DNA of 23,648 nt, from the NCBI GenBank assembly GCA_051002015.1, contig JBPCMS010000088.1:1-23648 (forward strand), read 5' to 3'. The DNA is from JACDBE01 sp051002015. GTDB taxonomy: Bacteria; Actinomycetota; Acidimicrobiia; Spongiisociales; UBA5794. Positions 7,892 to 14,271 of this stretch are shown here, piece after piece. A program made the position numbers and the translations under genes. Within the stretch, counting starts at the first letter, position 1. Each line of letters opens with the position of its first letter. Below the pieces are notes generated by a model. That model worked only from the letters and a program-made list of their open reading frames with translations. It was not told the DNA's origin and did not search any database.

Positions 7892-8937
7892 CCGCGGCCG
7901 ACACCGCGCCGATCCGTCCCGAGGAGCGGTTCGACGAGGCGGCGCTCGCCACCTATCTGCGCCGCGTGCTGCCCGACCTGGTGGGCGAAGCGGACATCGC
8001 CTTCGACCAGTTCCCCGGGGGCGCCGCCAACCTCACCTACCGGGCGGTGGCCGGCGCGGTCGAGCTGGTGATACGCCGCGCCCCGCTGGGGCCGGTGGCC
8101 GCCGGCGGGCACGACATGGCCCGCGAGCACCGGGTGCTGTCCCGGTTGTGGCGGGCGTACCCGCTCGCCCCCCGCGCCTACCACTTGTGCGAGGACGAGA
8201 CCGTCATCGGCAAGCCGTTCGTGGTGATCGAGCGCCGCCACGGATGGGTGATCCGGGACGCCTGGCCGCCCGGGTACCAGGATCCCGCCCGGCGCCGCCG
8301 GCTGGCGGGGAACCTGGTCGGAGCGCTGGCGGCGCTGCACCGGATCCCTCCCGAGGCGGTCGGGCTGAGCGAGCTGGGCCGACCCGACGGCTTCGTCGCC
8401 CGCCAGATCGAGGGGTGGGCGAGACGATGGGATGCGGCCGCCACCCGGGAGGTACCCGCCATGGCCAGGGCGACGGAGCTGCTGCACGCCACCATCCCGA
8501 CACCGCAGACCGTGGCCATCCTCCACAACGACTTCAAGCCGGACAACACCATGGTGTCGGATGACGGTGAGATCGTCGCCGTCCTCGACTGGGACATGGC
8601 GACGCTGGGCGATCCCCTGGTCGATCTGGGGACCCTGCTCGCCTACTGGGTCGATCCGGACGGGCCCACGTTTCCCATCTTCGGGGAGCGGGCGGTGACC
8701 CTGGCCCCGGCCATGGCCCGTTCCGAGGTGCTCACCGCCTACGGCGACGCCACCGGGTTCGACCTGTCCGGTGTCCGGTTCTATGAGGGGCTGGCGCTGT
8801 ACCGCATCGCGGTGATCATCGAGCAGATCTACGGCCGATACCTCGCCGGCCAGACCACCGATGCCAGATTCGCCCGGTTCGAGCCCTTGGCCCCGATCCT
8901 GGCCGCCGCCGCCGTCGACACCCTAGGAGACGACTAG
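7888..8937 (+). CDS. Phosphotransferase, APH superfamily (ACAD10/11 kinase-like type)
   Basis: The 349-residue cytosolic kinase fold has an N-lobe FPGGAANLTYRA, Brenner's motif HNDFKPDN (residues 213-220), and DWD (234-236) in VAVLDWDMATLGDPLVDLGTLLAYW. That wording is typical of the acyl-CoA dehydrogenase 10/11 N-terminal kinase branch rather than of aminoglycoside resistance enzymes. In animals that branch phosphorylates 4-hydroxyacyl-CoAs; the bacterial stand-alone members have mixed or unknown substrates. HND replaces the more common HGD. The GTG at 7888 overlaps the small membrane protein's TGA. It is last in the ctaA operon, and its end overlaps the convergent lipoprotein gene by 15 nt. 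Confidence 0.85.
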   Translation: MTAADTAPIRPEERFDEAALATYLRRVLPDLVGEADIAFDQFPGGAANLTYRAVAGAVELVIRRAPLGPVAAGGHDMAREHRVLSRLWRAYPLAPRAYHLCEDETVIGKPFVVIERRHGWVIRDAWPPGYQDPARRRRLAGNLVGALAALHRIPPEAVGLSELGRPDGFVARQIEGWARRWDAAATREVPAMARATELLHATIPTPQTVAILHNDFKPDNTMVSDDGEIVAVLDWDMATLGDPLVDLGTLLAYWVDPDGPTFPIFGERAVTLAPAMARSEVLTAYGDATGFDLSGVRFYEGLALYRIAVIIEQIYGRYLAGQTTDARFARFEPLAPILAAAAVDTLGDD

Positions 8938-9384
8938 CTCGAACAGCGGTTGGTGTGAGACCTCCAGCTCGACCTCGAAGATCCCCGGGATGTCGGCGAT
9001 GAACGTGATCACGCCGGGGGAGCCGGGGGTGATGTCGGCGGTGAGGTCGTATCCGTGGACGTGGACCTCCTCGACGAGGTCGGCGGCCACGGTGATGGTG
9101 ACCTCCTCACCGACGGGGACCTGGTACCGGTCCTCGCCATCGATGCCATCGGCGGTGACCGTGATCTCGATCTGCACGCCGGTGGCGGCCTCGGTGGTGG
9201 TGGTGGTCGGTGCCGCCTTGGTGGTGGCGGGCGCCGCCGTGGTGGTTGTGACCGGGGGGGCGGGGGTCGTCGTGGTGGCCGGCGGCGGGCTGGTGTTCAC
9301 GGTGGTGTCGGCGGTGTCGTCGCTGCAGGAGGCCAGCGAGGCGACGAGGACGGCCATGGAGACGAGGCCGGTACGGGTTCGCAT
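8923..9384 (-). CDS. Secreted lipoprotein with cupredoxin-like domain
   Basis: The 153-residue precursor has a lipoprotein signal with lipobox LASC (Cys at about residue 20). A linker of about 45 residues made mostly of Thr, Pro and Ala follows, then a beta-rich domain with EEVHVHGYDLTADI and PGIFEVELEVSHQPLFELVV. This end pattern is that of small cupredoxin-fold domains. The usual blue-copper Cys is absent in the domain, leaving His residues (VHVHGYD, VSHQ) as possible metal ligands. It would be anchored to the outer face of the membrane. Being convergent with the heme A operon suggests, weakly, a copper or oxidase role. The ATG at 9384 has TACAAT 7 nt upstream. Confidence 0.8.
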   Translation of the reverse strand: MRTRTGLVSMAVLVASLASCSDDTADTTVNTSPPPATTTTPAPPVTTTTAAPATTKAAPTTTTTEAATGVQIEITVTADGIDGEDRYQVPVGEEVTITVAADLVEEVHVHGYDLTADITPGSPGVITFIADIPGIFEVELEVSHQPLFELVVS

Positions 9385-9391
9385 CCCGGCG

Positions 9392-9397
9392 ATTGTA
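9392..9397 (-). promoter_or_regulatory. -10 element of the lipoprotein promoter
   Basis: TACAAT on the minus strand, 7 nt before the ATG at 9384; leaderless layout. Confidence 0.5.
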
Positions 9398-9427
9398 CGG
9401 GCGTGGCAGCGCTGGCCGGATCCGGTC

Positions 9428-9462
9428 TTGGACAGCGCCGTCTTCCTATGTAATGTTGTAAT
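9428..9462 (+). promoter_or_regulatory. Promoter with overlapping direct repeats (candidate autoregulatory site)
   Basis: TTGGAC (9428-9433), 17-nt spacer, TAATGT (9451-9456), then 7 nt to the ATG at 9464: a near-consensus leaderless promoter. Two copies of TGTAAT (9449-9454 and 9457-9462), 8 bp apart, overlap the -10 and the start point. Closely spaced repeats on one face of DNA suit a ribbon-helix-helix protein, as the next gene may encode. Confidence 0.6.
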
Positions 9463-9463
9463 C

Positions 9464-9970
9464 ATGACAGGAGATACCAAGACCATCGCAGACTGGTTCG
9501 GGGCGCAGACCGGCGACTGGACCATCGACGACATCACCGCCGACGCCGACGAGATCCTGGTCGTGCTCGAGATCGGCGAACCCGAGCTGGCCGGCGAGGT
9601 GAGCGAGGACGAGCGCGCCGCCGCCCGCAAGGCCCGCATGTCGGCCTTCCGCGAGGAGACGAGGGGCCGGCGCATGGAGATCGCCGCCGCCGCCGAGTCC
9701 CGGTTCAACCGGAAGGTGTCGTGGGGGGTCCGCTCCGGTGACACCCGGATGCTGTACACCCACATGGCGGTCCCGGCGATGACCCGGCTGCGGGTGGGAG
9801 AGCGCAAGGTGCTCGACACCCTGGTCGAGGCCGGGGTGGCCAGAAGTCGGAGCCACGCCCTGGCCTGGTGCGTGCGGCTGGTGGGCAAGAACCTCGACCC
9901 GTGGCTGAGCGAGCTCCGCTCGGCGTTGGTCCAGGTCGACGAGGTGCGGCAGCGAGGCCCGGGGACCTGA
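9464..9970 (+). CDS. Uncharacterised protein with probable C-terminal ribbon-helix-helix
   Basis: The 168-residue protein belongs to no family I can name. The N-terminal half is acidic (IADWFGAQTGDWTIDDITADADEI cut at residue 30 or so). A charged middle (about 45-75, rich in Glu, Arg and Ala) is probably helical. The segment from about residue 103 has the shape of a ribbon-helix-helix: a strand VPAMTRLRV, helix ERKVLDTLVEAG, turn VARSRSHALAWCVRLV. GV.RSRS.A..W is a recurrent pattern of such DNA-binding proteins. Direct repeats sit over its own promoter, which fits autoregulation. It converges on the KDPG aldolase gene with 7 nt between stops. The DNA-binding role is inferred. Confidence 0.7.
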   Translation: MTGDTKTIADWFGAQTGDWTIDDITADADEILVVLEIGEPELAGEVSEDERAAARKARMSAFREETRGRRMEIAAAAESRFNRKVSWGVRSGDTRMLYTHMAVPAMTRLRVGERKVLDTLVEAGVARSRSHALAWCVRLVGKNLDPWLSELRSALVQVDEVRQRGPGT

Positions 9971-9977
9971 GCCGGTC

Positions 9978-10628
9978 CTAGTTGCGGTGGGCGACTGCCC
10001 GCCCCTTGGCGAACGCCTCGACCACCTGCCGAGCGCGCCTCGTGATCTCGGTCGGGTCGGCCTGGTCGGTCAGCCAGGGACCCATCCCCACCCCGACACC
10101 GCCGGCGGCGGCGACATCGACGGCGTCCTCGACCGTGACCCCGCCGAAGGCCAGGTAGCGGACGTCGGGGAGCGGTCCCATCAACGTCCTCAGATGGTCG
10201 ATGCCGCCGGTGACGTACGGGTAGACCTTGACCGCGGTGGCGCCCGCCCGCCACACGGCGTCGATCTCGGTGGCGGTGAAGGCACCCGGTATCACCGGGA
10301 CCCGGTTGGCGACGCACCATCGCACCACCTCGACCGAGGCCACCGGGGTGACGATCAGCTCGGCGCCTGCGGTCACCGCCGCCTCGGCGTCGCCCACCTC
10401 CAGGATGGTTCCCGCCCCGATCAGCGTCCCCTCGCCGGCGCCCGAGGCGACCAGGTAGGCGATGGCCTCCAGTGCCCCCGGTGTGTTCAGGGTGATCTCG
10501 GCGGCCCGGACGCCGCCGGCGGCCACCGCCTCGACCACCAACCGGGGATCGAGGGGAGGCTTGCGGATCACCGCCACCACCCCCGGCCCGGCTATGGCGT
10601 CTGGGAGATCGAGTCGCATCGGGGCCAT
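9978..10628 (-). CDS. KDPG/KHG-type aldolase
   Basis: The 216-residue class I aldolase has a TIM-barrel fold and splits 2-keto-3-deoxy-6-phosphogluconate (or 4-hydroxy-2-oxoglutarate) to pyruvate plus an aldehyde. Active-site marks are VVAVIRKPP (Arg near residue 22), AAEITLNTPGA (Glu near 44), GAGTIL, PGAFTATEI and GATAVKVYPY, whose Lys forms the Schiff base. Length matches the family. No Entner-Doudoroff dehydratase or sugar kinase gene is adjacent, so the physiological substrate is open. Two in-frame ATGs (10628 and 10619) compete; neither has a clear ribosome binding site or -10. It is divergent from the aromatic leader region. Confidence 0.88.
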   Translation of the reverse strand: MAPMRLDLPDAIAGPGVVAVIRKPPLDPRLVVEAVAAGGVRAAEITLNTPGALEAIAYLVASGAGEGTLIGAGTILEVGDAEAAVTAGAELIVTPVASVEVVRWCVANRVPVIPGAFTATEIDAVWRAGATAVKVYPYVTGGIDHLRTLMGPLPDVRYLAFGGVTVEDAVDVAAAGGVGVGMGPWLTDQADPTEITRRARQVVEAFAKGRAVAHRN

Positions 10629-10642
10629 GATGCCATCACCGC

Positions 10643-10671
10643 TTGCCGCTCGATCACCCGCCCGGTAGATT
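10643..10671 (+). promoter_or_regulatory. Promoter of the aromatic leader peptide and DAHPS-like/CM operon
   Basis: TTGCCG (10643-10648), 17-nt spacer, TAGATT (10666-10671), then 8 nt to the ATG at 10680. The leader peptide would be translated from the very 5' end of the mRNA. Confidence 0.6.
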
Positions 10672-10679
10672 CGGGAGCG

Positions 10680-10748
10680 ATGGATTGCTGCGTGTGGCGT
10701 TGGTATCGCTTTACCCGGTCCCCGGCCCGGGCCGAAGTGGTGCGCTGA
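10680..10748 (+). CDS. Aromatic leader peptide of attenuator
   Basis: This 22-codon frame starts with ATG at 10680 and ends TGA at 10746-10748. Residues 6-11 are Trp-Arg-Trp-Tyr-Arg-Phe, so four of six codons are for the three aromatic amino acids. It is preceded by a promoter that makes it the first translated item, followed 25 nt later by an intrinsic terminator hairpin, and then by a gene of aromatic amino acid synthesis. This is the layout of ribosome-mediated attenuation as in trp and phe operons: scarcity of charged aromatic tRNAs stalls the ribosome and lets transcription pass. The peptide is likely a sensor only. Confidence 0.8.
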   Translation: MDCCVWRWYRFTRSPARAEVVR

Positions 10749-10773
10749 CCCCGATCCGCAGCAGCAACCCCTT

Positions 10774-10808
10774 GCCCGAGACCGGCCACGGTTTCGGGCT
10801 TTCGTGTT
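10774..10808 (+). terminator. Attenuator terminator hairpin
   Basis: Arms GCCCGAGACC (10774-10783) and GGTTTCGGGC (10790-10799) form a 10-bp stem with one G-U pair and loop GGCCAC. A T-rich tail TTTCGTGTT (10800-10808) follows. It lies between the leader peptide and the GTG at 10840. A possible competing pairing is CCGGTC (10715-10720) with GACCGG (10780-10785), but the full antiterminator is not resolved by eye. Confidence 0.75.
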
Positions 10809-10839
10809 CCCGGGACCGTTTCACCCCCCAGGAGCCATC

Positions 10840-11919
10840 GTGAACGGCGACATCAACGAGCCGATCCTCAAGAGCCACCGGCGCCCCGACGACCTGTCGA
10901 CCACCCTGGTCGACGTCGGCGACGTGCGGTTCGGTGACGGCTCGTACCCGGTGATCGCCGGTCCGGCCGCGGTCGAGTCCGAGGAGCAGATCCTGGCCGT
11001 CGCCATCGGCGTCGCCGAGGTGGGCGCCTCGATGCTGCGGGCCGGAGCCAACCGGCACGGCGACGGCTTCCGCCGGCTGGGTGGTGAGGGGTTGTGGCTG
11101 CTGGAGCGGGCTGGGCACGCCGCCGGGCTCCCCACCCTCACCGAGGTGGTCGATGCCAACGACCTCGACGACGCCGCCGGTCACGCCGATATGCTCGAGG
11201 TGGGGCCGGACAACATGCAGAACTTCTCGCTGCTGCGCGACGTCGGCAAGATGGGCAAGCCGGTGATGCTGCACCGGGGGTCATCCGCCACCATCGACGA
11301 GTGGCTGATGGCCGCCGAGTACGTCCTCGCCGAGGGCAACGACGCCGTTGTGTTGTGCGAGCGGGGGAGCCGCGGTTTCGATCCGAGAACGTCCGACACC
11401 CTCGACATCGGGGCGATCCCGGTGGTGCAGCGGATGTCCCACCTGCCCGTTGTGATCGACCCTGCCCCGAGCAGGGGCGGATCCGACCTGATCGCTCCCC
11501 TGGCGTTGGCGGGCCGATCGGCGGGCGCCGACGGGCTCATGGTGCTGGTCCACCCCGACCCGGAGACGGCGCCGGCCGGGAACGGGGCGCAGATCGACCT
11601 GGCCGCCTTCTCGATCCTGATGGACCGCCTCGGGATCCCGTCGTTGCGTGACGAGATCGACCGGATCGACCGCGAGATGGTCCGCCTGGTCGCCAGGCGG
11701 CTGCGTAGCTCGATCGAGATCGCCAGGATCAAGACCACCAGGGGGCTGCCGCTGCGGTCGCCCGACCGCGAGTCCGAGCTGATCGCCGAGGTGGCCGCAG
11801 ACGCCGCCCGCCACGGGGTCGACCCGGGGTTCGCCGCCGAGCTGATGACGTTGGTGCTCGACCACAGCCGGGAGGCGCAGCGCCGGGCGCTGCACGGTGA
11901 GACGCCGGAGGACCGGTGA
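10840..11919 (+). CDS. Degenerate DAHP synthase domain fused to chorismate mutase (AroQ)
   Basis: The 359-residue protein has an N-terminal type I-beta DAHP synthase-like barrel (about 20-260) and a C-terminal AroQ chorismate mutase (about 268-351). The barrel keeps family wording (VLCERG, LDIGAIPVV, HLPVVIDP) but all four metal ligands known from family enzymes appear replaced: Cys to A43 in AGPAAVES, His to P210 in DPAPS, Glu to L236 in LMVLVHPDP, Asp to N248 in GNGAQ. KPRTS is gone and KRG reads HRG (H145). The mutase aligns without gaps to E. coli AroQ and keeps R270, R287, K298, R310, E311, S343 and Q347. So chorismate-to-prephenate activity is expected; DAHP synthesis is doubtful. The GTG at 10840 has GGAG upstream and lies behind an aromatic attenuator. 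The tag stop-start overlaps by 4 nt. Confidence 0.88.
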   Translation: MNGDINEPILKSHRRPDDLSTTLVDVGDVRFGDGSYPVIAGPAAVESEEQILAVAIGVAEVGASMLRAGANRHGDGFRRLGGEGLWLLERAGHAAGLPTLTEVVDANDLDDAAGHADMLEVGPDNMQNFSLLRDVGKMGKPVMLHRGSSATIDEWLMAAEYVLAEGNDAVVLCERGSRGFDPRTSDTLDIGAIPVVQRMSHLPVVIDPAPSRGGSDLIAPLALAGRSAGADGLMVLVHPDPETAPAGNGAQIDLAAFSILMDRLGIPSLRDEIDRIDREMVRLVARRLRSSIEIARIKTTRGLPLRSPDRESELIAEVAADAARHGVDPGFAAELMTLVLDHSREAQRRALHGETPEDR

Positions 11920-12623
11920 GCGTCGACCAGCCGCTCGCCATCGGCGACGACGGGATCGCCCGCTGCCGGTGGGCGACCTCGACCTCCGACTACGTCGCCT
12001 ATCACGACACCGAGTGGGGCTTCCCCGTCGACGACGACCATCGGCTGTTCGAGAAGCTGTGCCTGGAGGGATTCCAATCGGGGCTGAGCTGGCTCACCGT
12101 GCTCCGCAAGCGACCCGACTTCCGCCGCGTCTTCCACGGCTTCGACCCCGAGCGGGTGGCGGCGATGGGGGAGGGTGACGTCATCACCATGCTCGACGAT
12201 CCTTCCATCATCCGGCACCGGGGCAAGATCGAGGCGGTCATCGTCAACGCCCGGGCCGGACTCGACCTCATCGACGAATGGGGATCGCTTGGCGCCTTCT
12301 TCTGGTCGTTCGAGCCGCCGGTCGACGGCCCCCCTCCCCTGGGGCCGACCAGTGGCGAGTCGGTGGCCATGGCCAAGGAGCTGAAGCGGCGGGGCTTCCG
12401 GTTCGTGGGCCCCACCACCGCTTACGCCTTCATGCAGGCGATGGGGATGGTCAACGACCACGTCGTCGGATGCGCCGCCGGCGAGCAGGTCGCCGCCGCC
12501 AGACGCCGCTTCGTCCCCCCATCCGCCGGGCCCTCCTTCGGGATTCTTGACCCCGTTCCTCTCCCTCACGTTGGGAGGGGTGCCGAGGCCTTGCCAGGCG
12601 GGGTGGGAGACAGGGCCGGGTGA
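11916..12623 (+). CDS. tag: DNA-3-methyladenine glycosylase I
   Basis: The 235-residue base-excision enzyme removes 3-methyladenine from alkylated DNA. Family marks are RCRWATSTSDYVAYHDTEWG (the Zn ligands Cys and His), CLEGFQSGLSWLTVLRKR, IIRHRGKIEAVIVNAR, FVGPTTAYAFMQAMGMVNDH and VVGC, whose His and Cys complete the zinc snap. The GTG at 11916 overlaps the stop of the chorismate mutase fusion (GTGA), so it shares that transcript. The core ends near residue 195; the last 35 or so residues are unlike the family and come from a REP-like element read through in frame. They probably do not affect the core. Why a repair gene sits behind an aromatic attenuator is unclear. Confidence 0.9.
   Translation: MSVDQPLAIGDDGIARCRWATSTSDYVAYHDTEWGFPVDDDHRLFEKLCLEGFQSGLSWLTVLRKRPDFRRVFHGFDPERVAAMGEGDVITMLDDPSIIRHRGKIEAVIVNARAGLDLIDEWGSLGAFFWSFEPPVDGPPPLGPTSGESVAMAKELKRRGFRFVGPTTAYAFMQAMGMVNDHVVGCAAGEQVAAARRRFVPPSAGPSFGILDPVPLPHVGRGAEALPGGVGDRAG
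12558..12610. repeat. REP-like palindromic element, copy B
   Basis: CCTCTCCC (12558-12565) and GGGAGGGG (12573-12580) form the first hairpin, with loop TCACGTT. TGCCGAGGC, CTT, GCCAGGCGG forms an imperfect second one, followed by GGTGGGAG. It shares GGGAGGGGTGCC and the two-hairpin layout with copy A at 4345-4383. It lies inside the 3' end of tag and codes for that protein's atypical tail. Confidence 0.6.
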
Positions 12624-12664
12624 GGCTGCCGGGTTGCCTGTCCGGCTGTCACGGGTCCTCAGTC

Positions 12665-14185
12665 TCAGTCCCAGGGCGGCGGGTTGTGGACCCAGCGCCC
12701 GCCGACCATGGTGGCCACCACCTCGACATCCGCCAGCGCCTCGGGGTCGACGGTGACCGGGTCGGTGTCGAGCACCACCAGATCGGCGAGGTGACCGGGG
12801 ATGAGCCGGCCCCGCCGGTTCTCGTCGCCGCTCAGCCAGGCGGGCCCGACCGTGGTGGCGATCAGCGCCTGCTCGACGGTCAGGGCCTGCTCCGGGCGCC
12901 AGGGGGGTCGATGGTCCAGGGTGCGCCGGACGGCGGCGACGATCCCGGCCAGGGGGTCGAGCTCCTCGACCGGGGCGTCGGACCCGTTGGCGAGAACGAC
13001 CCCTGCGTCGGCCAGCGCCCGGTAGGCGTACGCCCCCTCCCGATCGGCCCAATGCCGGTCGACCAGGTCCCGGTCCGAGGGGGCATGGCTGAACTGCACC
13101 GAGGCGGCCAGACCGATGGCGGCGAACCGGGTCACATCGGCCGGATCGACGCATTGGGCATGCTCGATGCGCTGCCGCATGCCGGCGGCCCGCCACAACC
13201 CGGCGGTGGCGGTCATGCCGTCCACGGCGGCCCGGTTGGCGGCATCGCCGATGGCATGCACCGCCACCGGCCATCCCGCCGCCGTTGACCTGGTGACGGC
13301 CTCGACCAGCTCGGTCTCGGTGGTGATCGTCACCCCCGAGCCGTCGAGCATCGCCGCCGTGGCCGACCCCAGCGACCCGTCCATGAAGATCTTGAGGTAG
13401 CCGAGCCGGAACCACTCGTCGCCGACGCCGGACCGGATCCCCAGCGTCACCAGCAGGTCGAGGTGCTCGATGGGGAGCGACTGCCACACCCGCAGCGATA
13501 GCTCGCCCTGTTCGTGGAGCCGCTGCCACATGCGGGGGGACCCGATCCATCCGTCCTTGTCGTGGACCGCGGTCACCCCGCGCCGCTGGGCGGCGGCGAT
13601 CCCGTCCCGCATCGCATCGAGGTACTCGCCGTCGCTGATGACGATGTGGCGGCGGTAGATCCACGCCGCCTGCTCGCCGAGCAGCCCGGTCGGCTCGCCG
13701 GCGTCGTCCCGCCCCACCACCCCGCCCGGCGCGGCCAGGTCGTCGGGCCGGGCCATCGCCAGCGCCACCGAGTTGAGCCACAGCGAATGATCGTCCCGCG
13801 ACCACAGGGCCACCGGGGTGTTCCCGGTGAAGGGATCGAGATCGTGCCTGGTCGGCTCCGCCGGGTCCTCCCAGTCGCCGTTGCGCCATCCGTAGCCGAT
13901 CAGCCAGCGCCCCGGGGGCGCCGTCGCCGCCGCCGACCGGACCCTCTCCACCGTCTCCTGGCGTGACCGGCAACCCTCCAGCCGCACCTGGGTCCGGGCC
14001 ACCGCCCAGGTGGGGAAGTGGACGTGGGAGTCGGTGAATCCGGGAACGACGCACCGCCCCCCCAGATCGACCGGGGTGCGCCCCTCGCCGGACGGGGCGA
14101 CGATACGGTCCCCGTCGATGGCGAGCCGGACCGCCGTGGGCACCGCCCGATCCATGGTGCGGATGGTCCCGTTGTCGAGCAGCAC
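12665..14185 (-). CDS. Amidohydrolase family 3 (YtcJ-like) metal-dependent hydrolase
   Basis: The 506-residue amidohydrolase has the composite beta-sandwich plus TIM-barrel layout. Metal-site motifs are DSHVHF (about residues 52-57), LGYLKIFMDGSLGS (bridging Lys region), AVHAIGDAAN, RIEHAQ, and the catalytic Asp in ANGSDAPVEELDP. The C-terminal strands IPGHLADLVVLDTDP close the sandwich. This branch includes N-substituted formamide deformylase and many YtcJ-type enzymes of unknown substrate, so I assign only the family. The GTG at 14185 is chosen because TAGCTT lies 6 nt before it (leaderless) and because the reading begins with the expected strand LLDNGTIRTMD. It is convergent with tag and divergent from the GH100-like gene. 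Confidence 0.88.
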   Translation of the reverse strand: MLLDNGTIRTMDRAVPTAVRLAIDGDRIVAPSGEGRTPVDLGGRCVVPGFTDSHVHFPTWAVARTQVRLEGCRSRQETVERVRSAAATAPPGRWLIGYGWRNGDWEDPAEPTRHDLDPFTGNTPVALWSRDDHSLWLNSVALAMARPDDLAAPGGVVGRDDAGEPTGLLGEQAAWIYRRHIVISDGEYLDAMRDGIAAAQRRGVTAVHDKDGWIGSPRMWQRLHEQGELSLRVWQSLPIEHLDLLVTLGIRSGVGDEWFRLGYLKIFMDGSLGSATAAMLDGSGVTITTETELVEAVTRSTAAGWPVAVHAIGDAANRAAVDGMTATAGLWRAAGMRQRIEHAQCVDPADVTRFAAIGLAASVQFSHAPSDRDLVDRHWADREGAYAYRALADAGVVLANGSDAPVEELDPLAGIVAAVRRTLDHRPPWRPEQALTVEQALIATTVGPAWLSGDENRRGRLIPGHLADLVVLDTDPVTVDPEALADVEVVATMVGGRWVHNPPPWD

Positions 14186-14191
14186 CCCGCC

Positions 14192-14197
14192 AAGCTA
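14192..14197 (-). promoter_or_regulatory. -10 element of amidohydrolase promoter
   Basis: TAGCTT on the minus strand, 6 nt before the GTG at 14185; leaderless layout. Confidence 0.45.
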
Positions 14198-14259
14198 GCC
14201 CGGGGGACGGGGCCCCACCCTCAAGCCGATCCTCACCAGGATGGCGGCCGTCTCCAAGC

Positions 14260-14265
14260 TATCGT
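14260..14265 (+). promoter_or_regulatory. -10 element of GH100-like gene promoter
   Basis: TATCGT, 6 nt before the ATG at 14272; no ribosome binding site. Leaderless layout. Confidence 0.45.
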
Positions 14266-14271
14266 CGGGGG

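Noticed and set aside
7888..8937. Aminoglycoside resistance kinase
   Set aside because: The DWDMATLGDPLVDL pattern and the heme operon context fit the ACAD10/11 kinase-like branch; nothing specific to drug kinases is visible.
10715..10785. A defined antiterminator for the attenuator (CCGGTC with GACCGG)
   Set aside because: Six base pairs over 59 nt in GC-rich RNA occur easily by chance, and a ribosome stalled on the aromatic codons would cover one arm; noted only as a possibility.
11181..14054. A 957-codon minus-strand frame across the chorismate mutase fusion, tag and amidohydrolase genes
   Set aside because: No family motifs, low-complexity composition, and it is antiparallel to well-supported genes.
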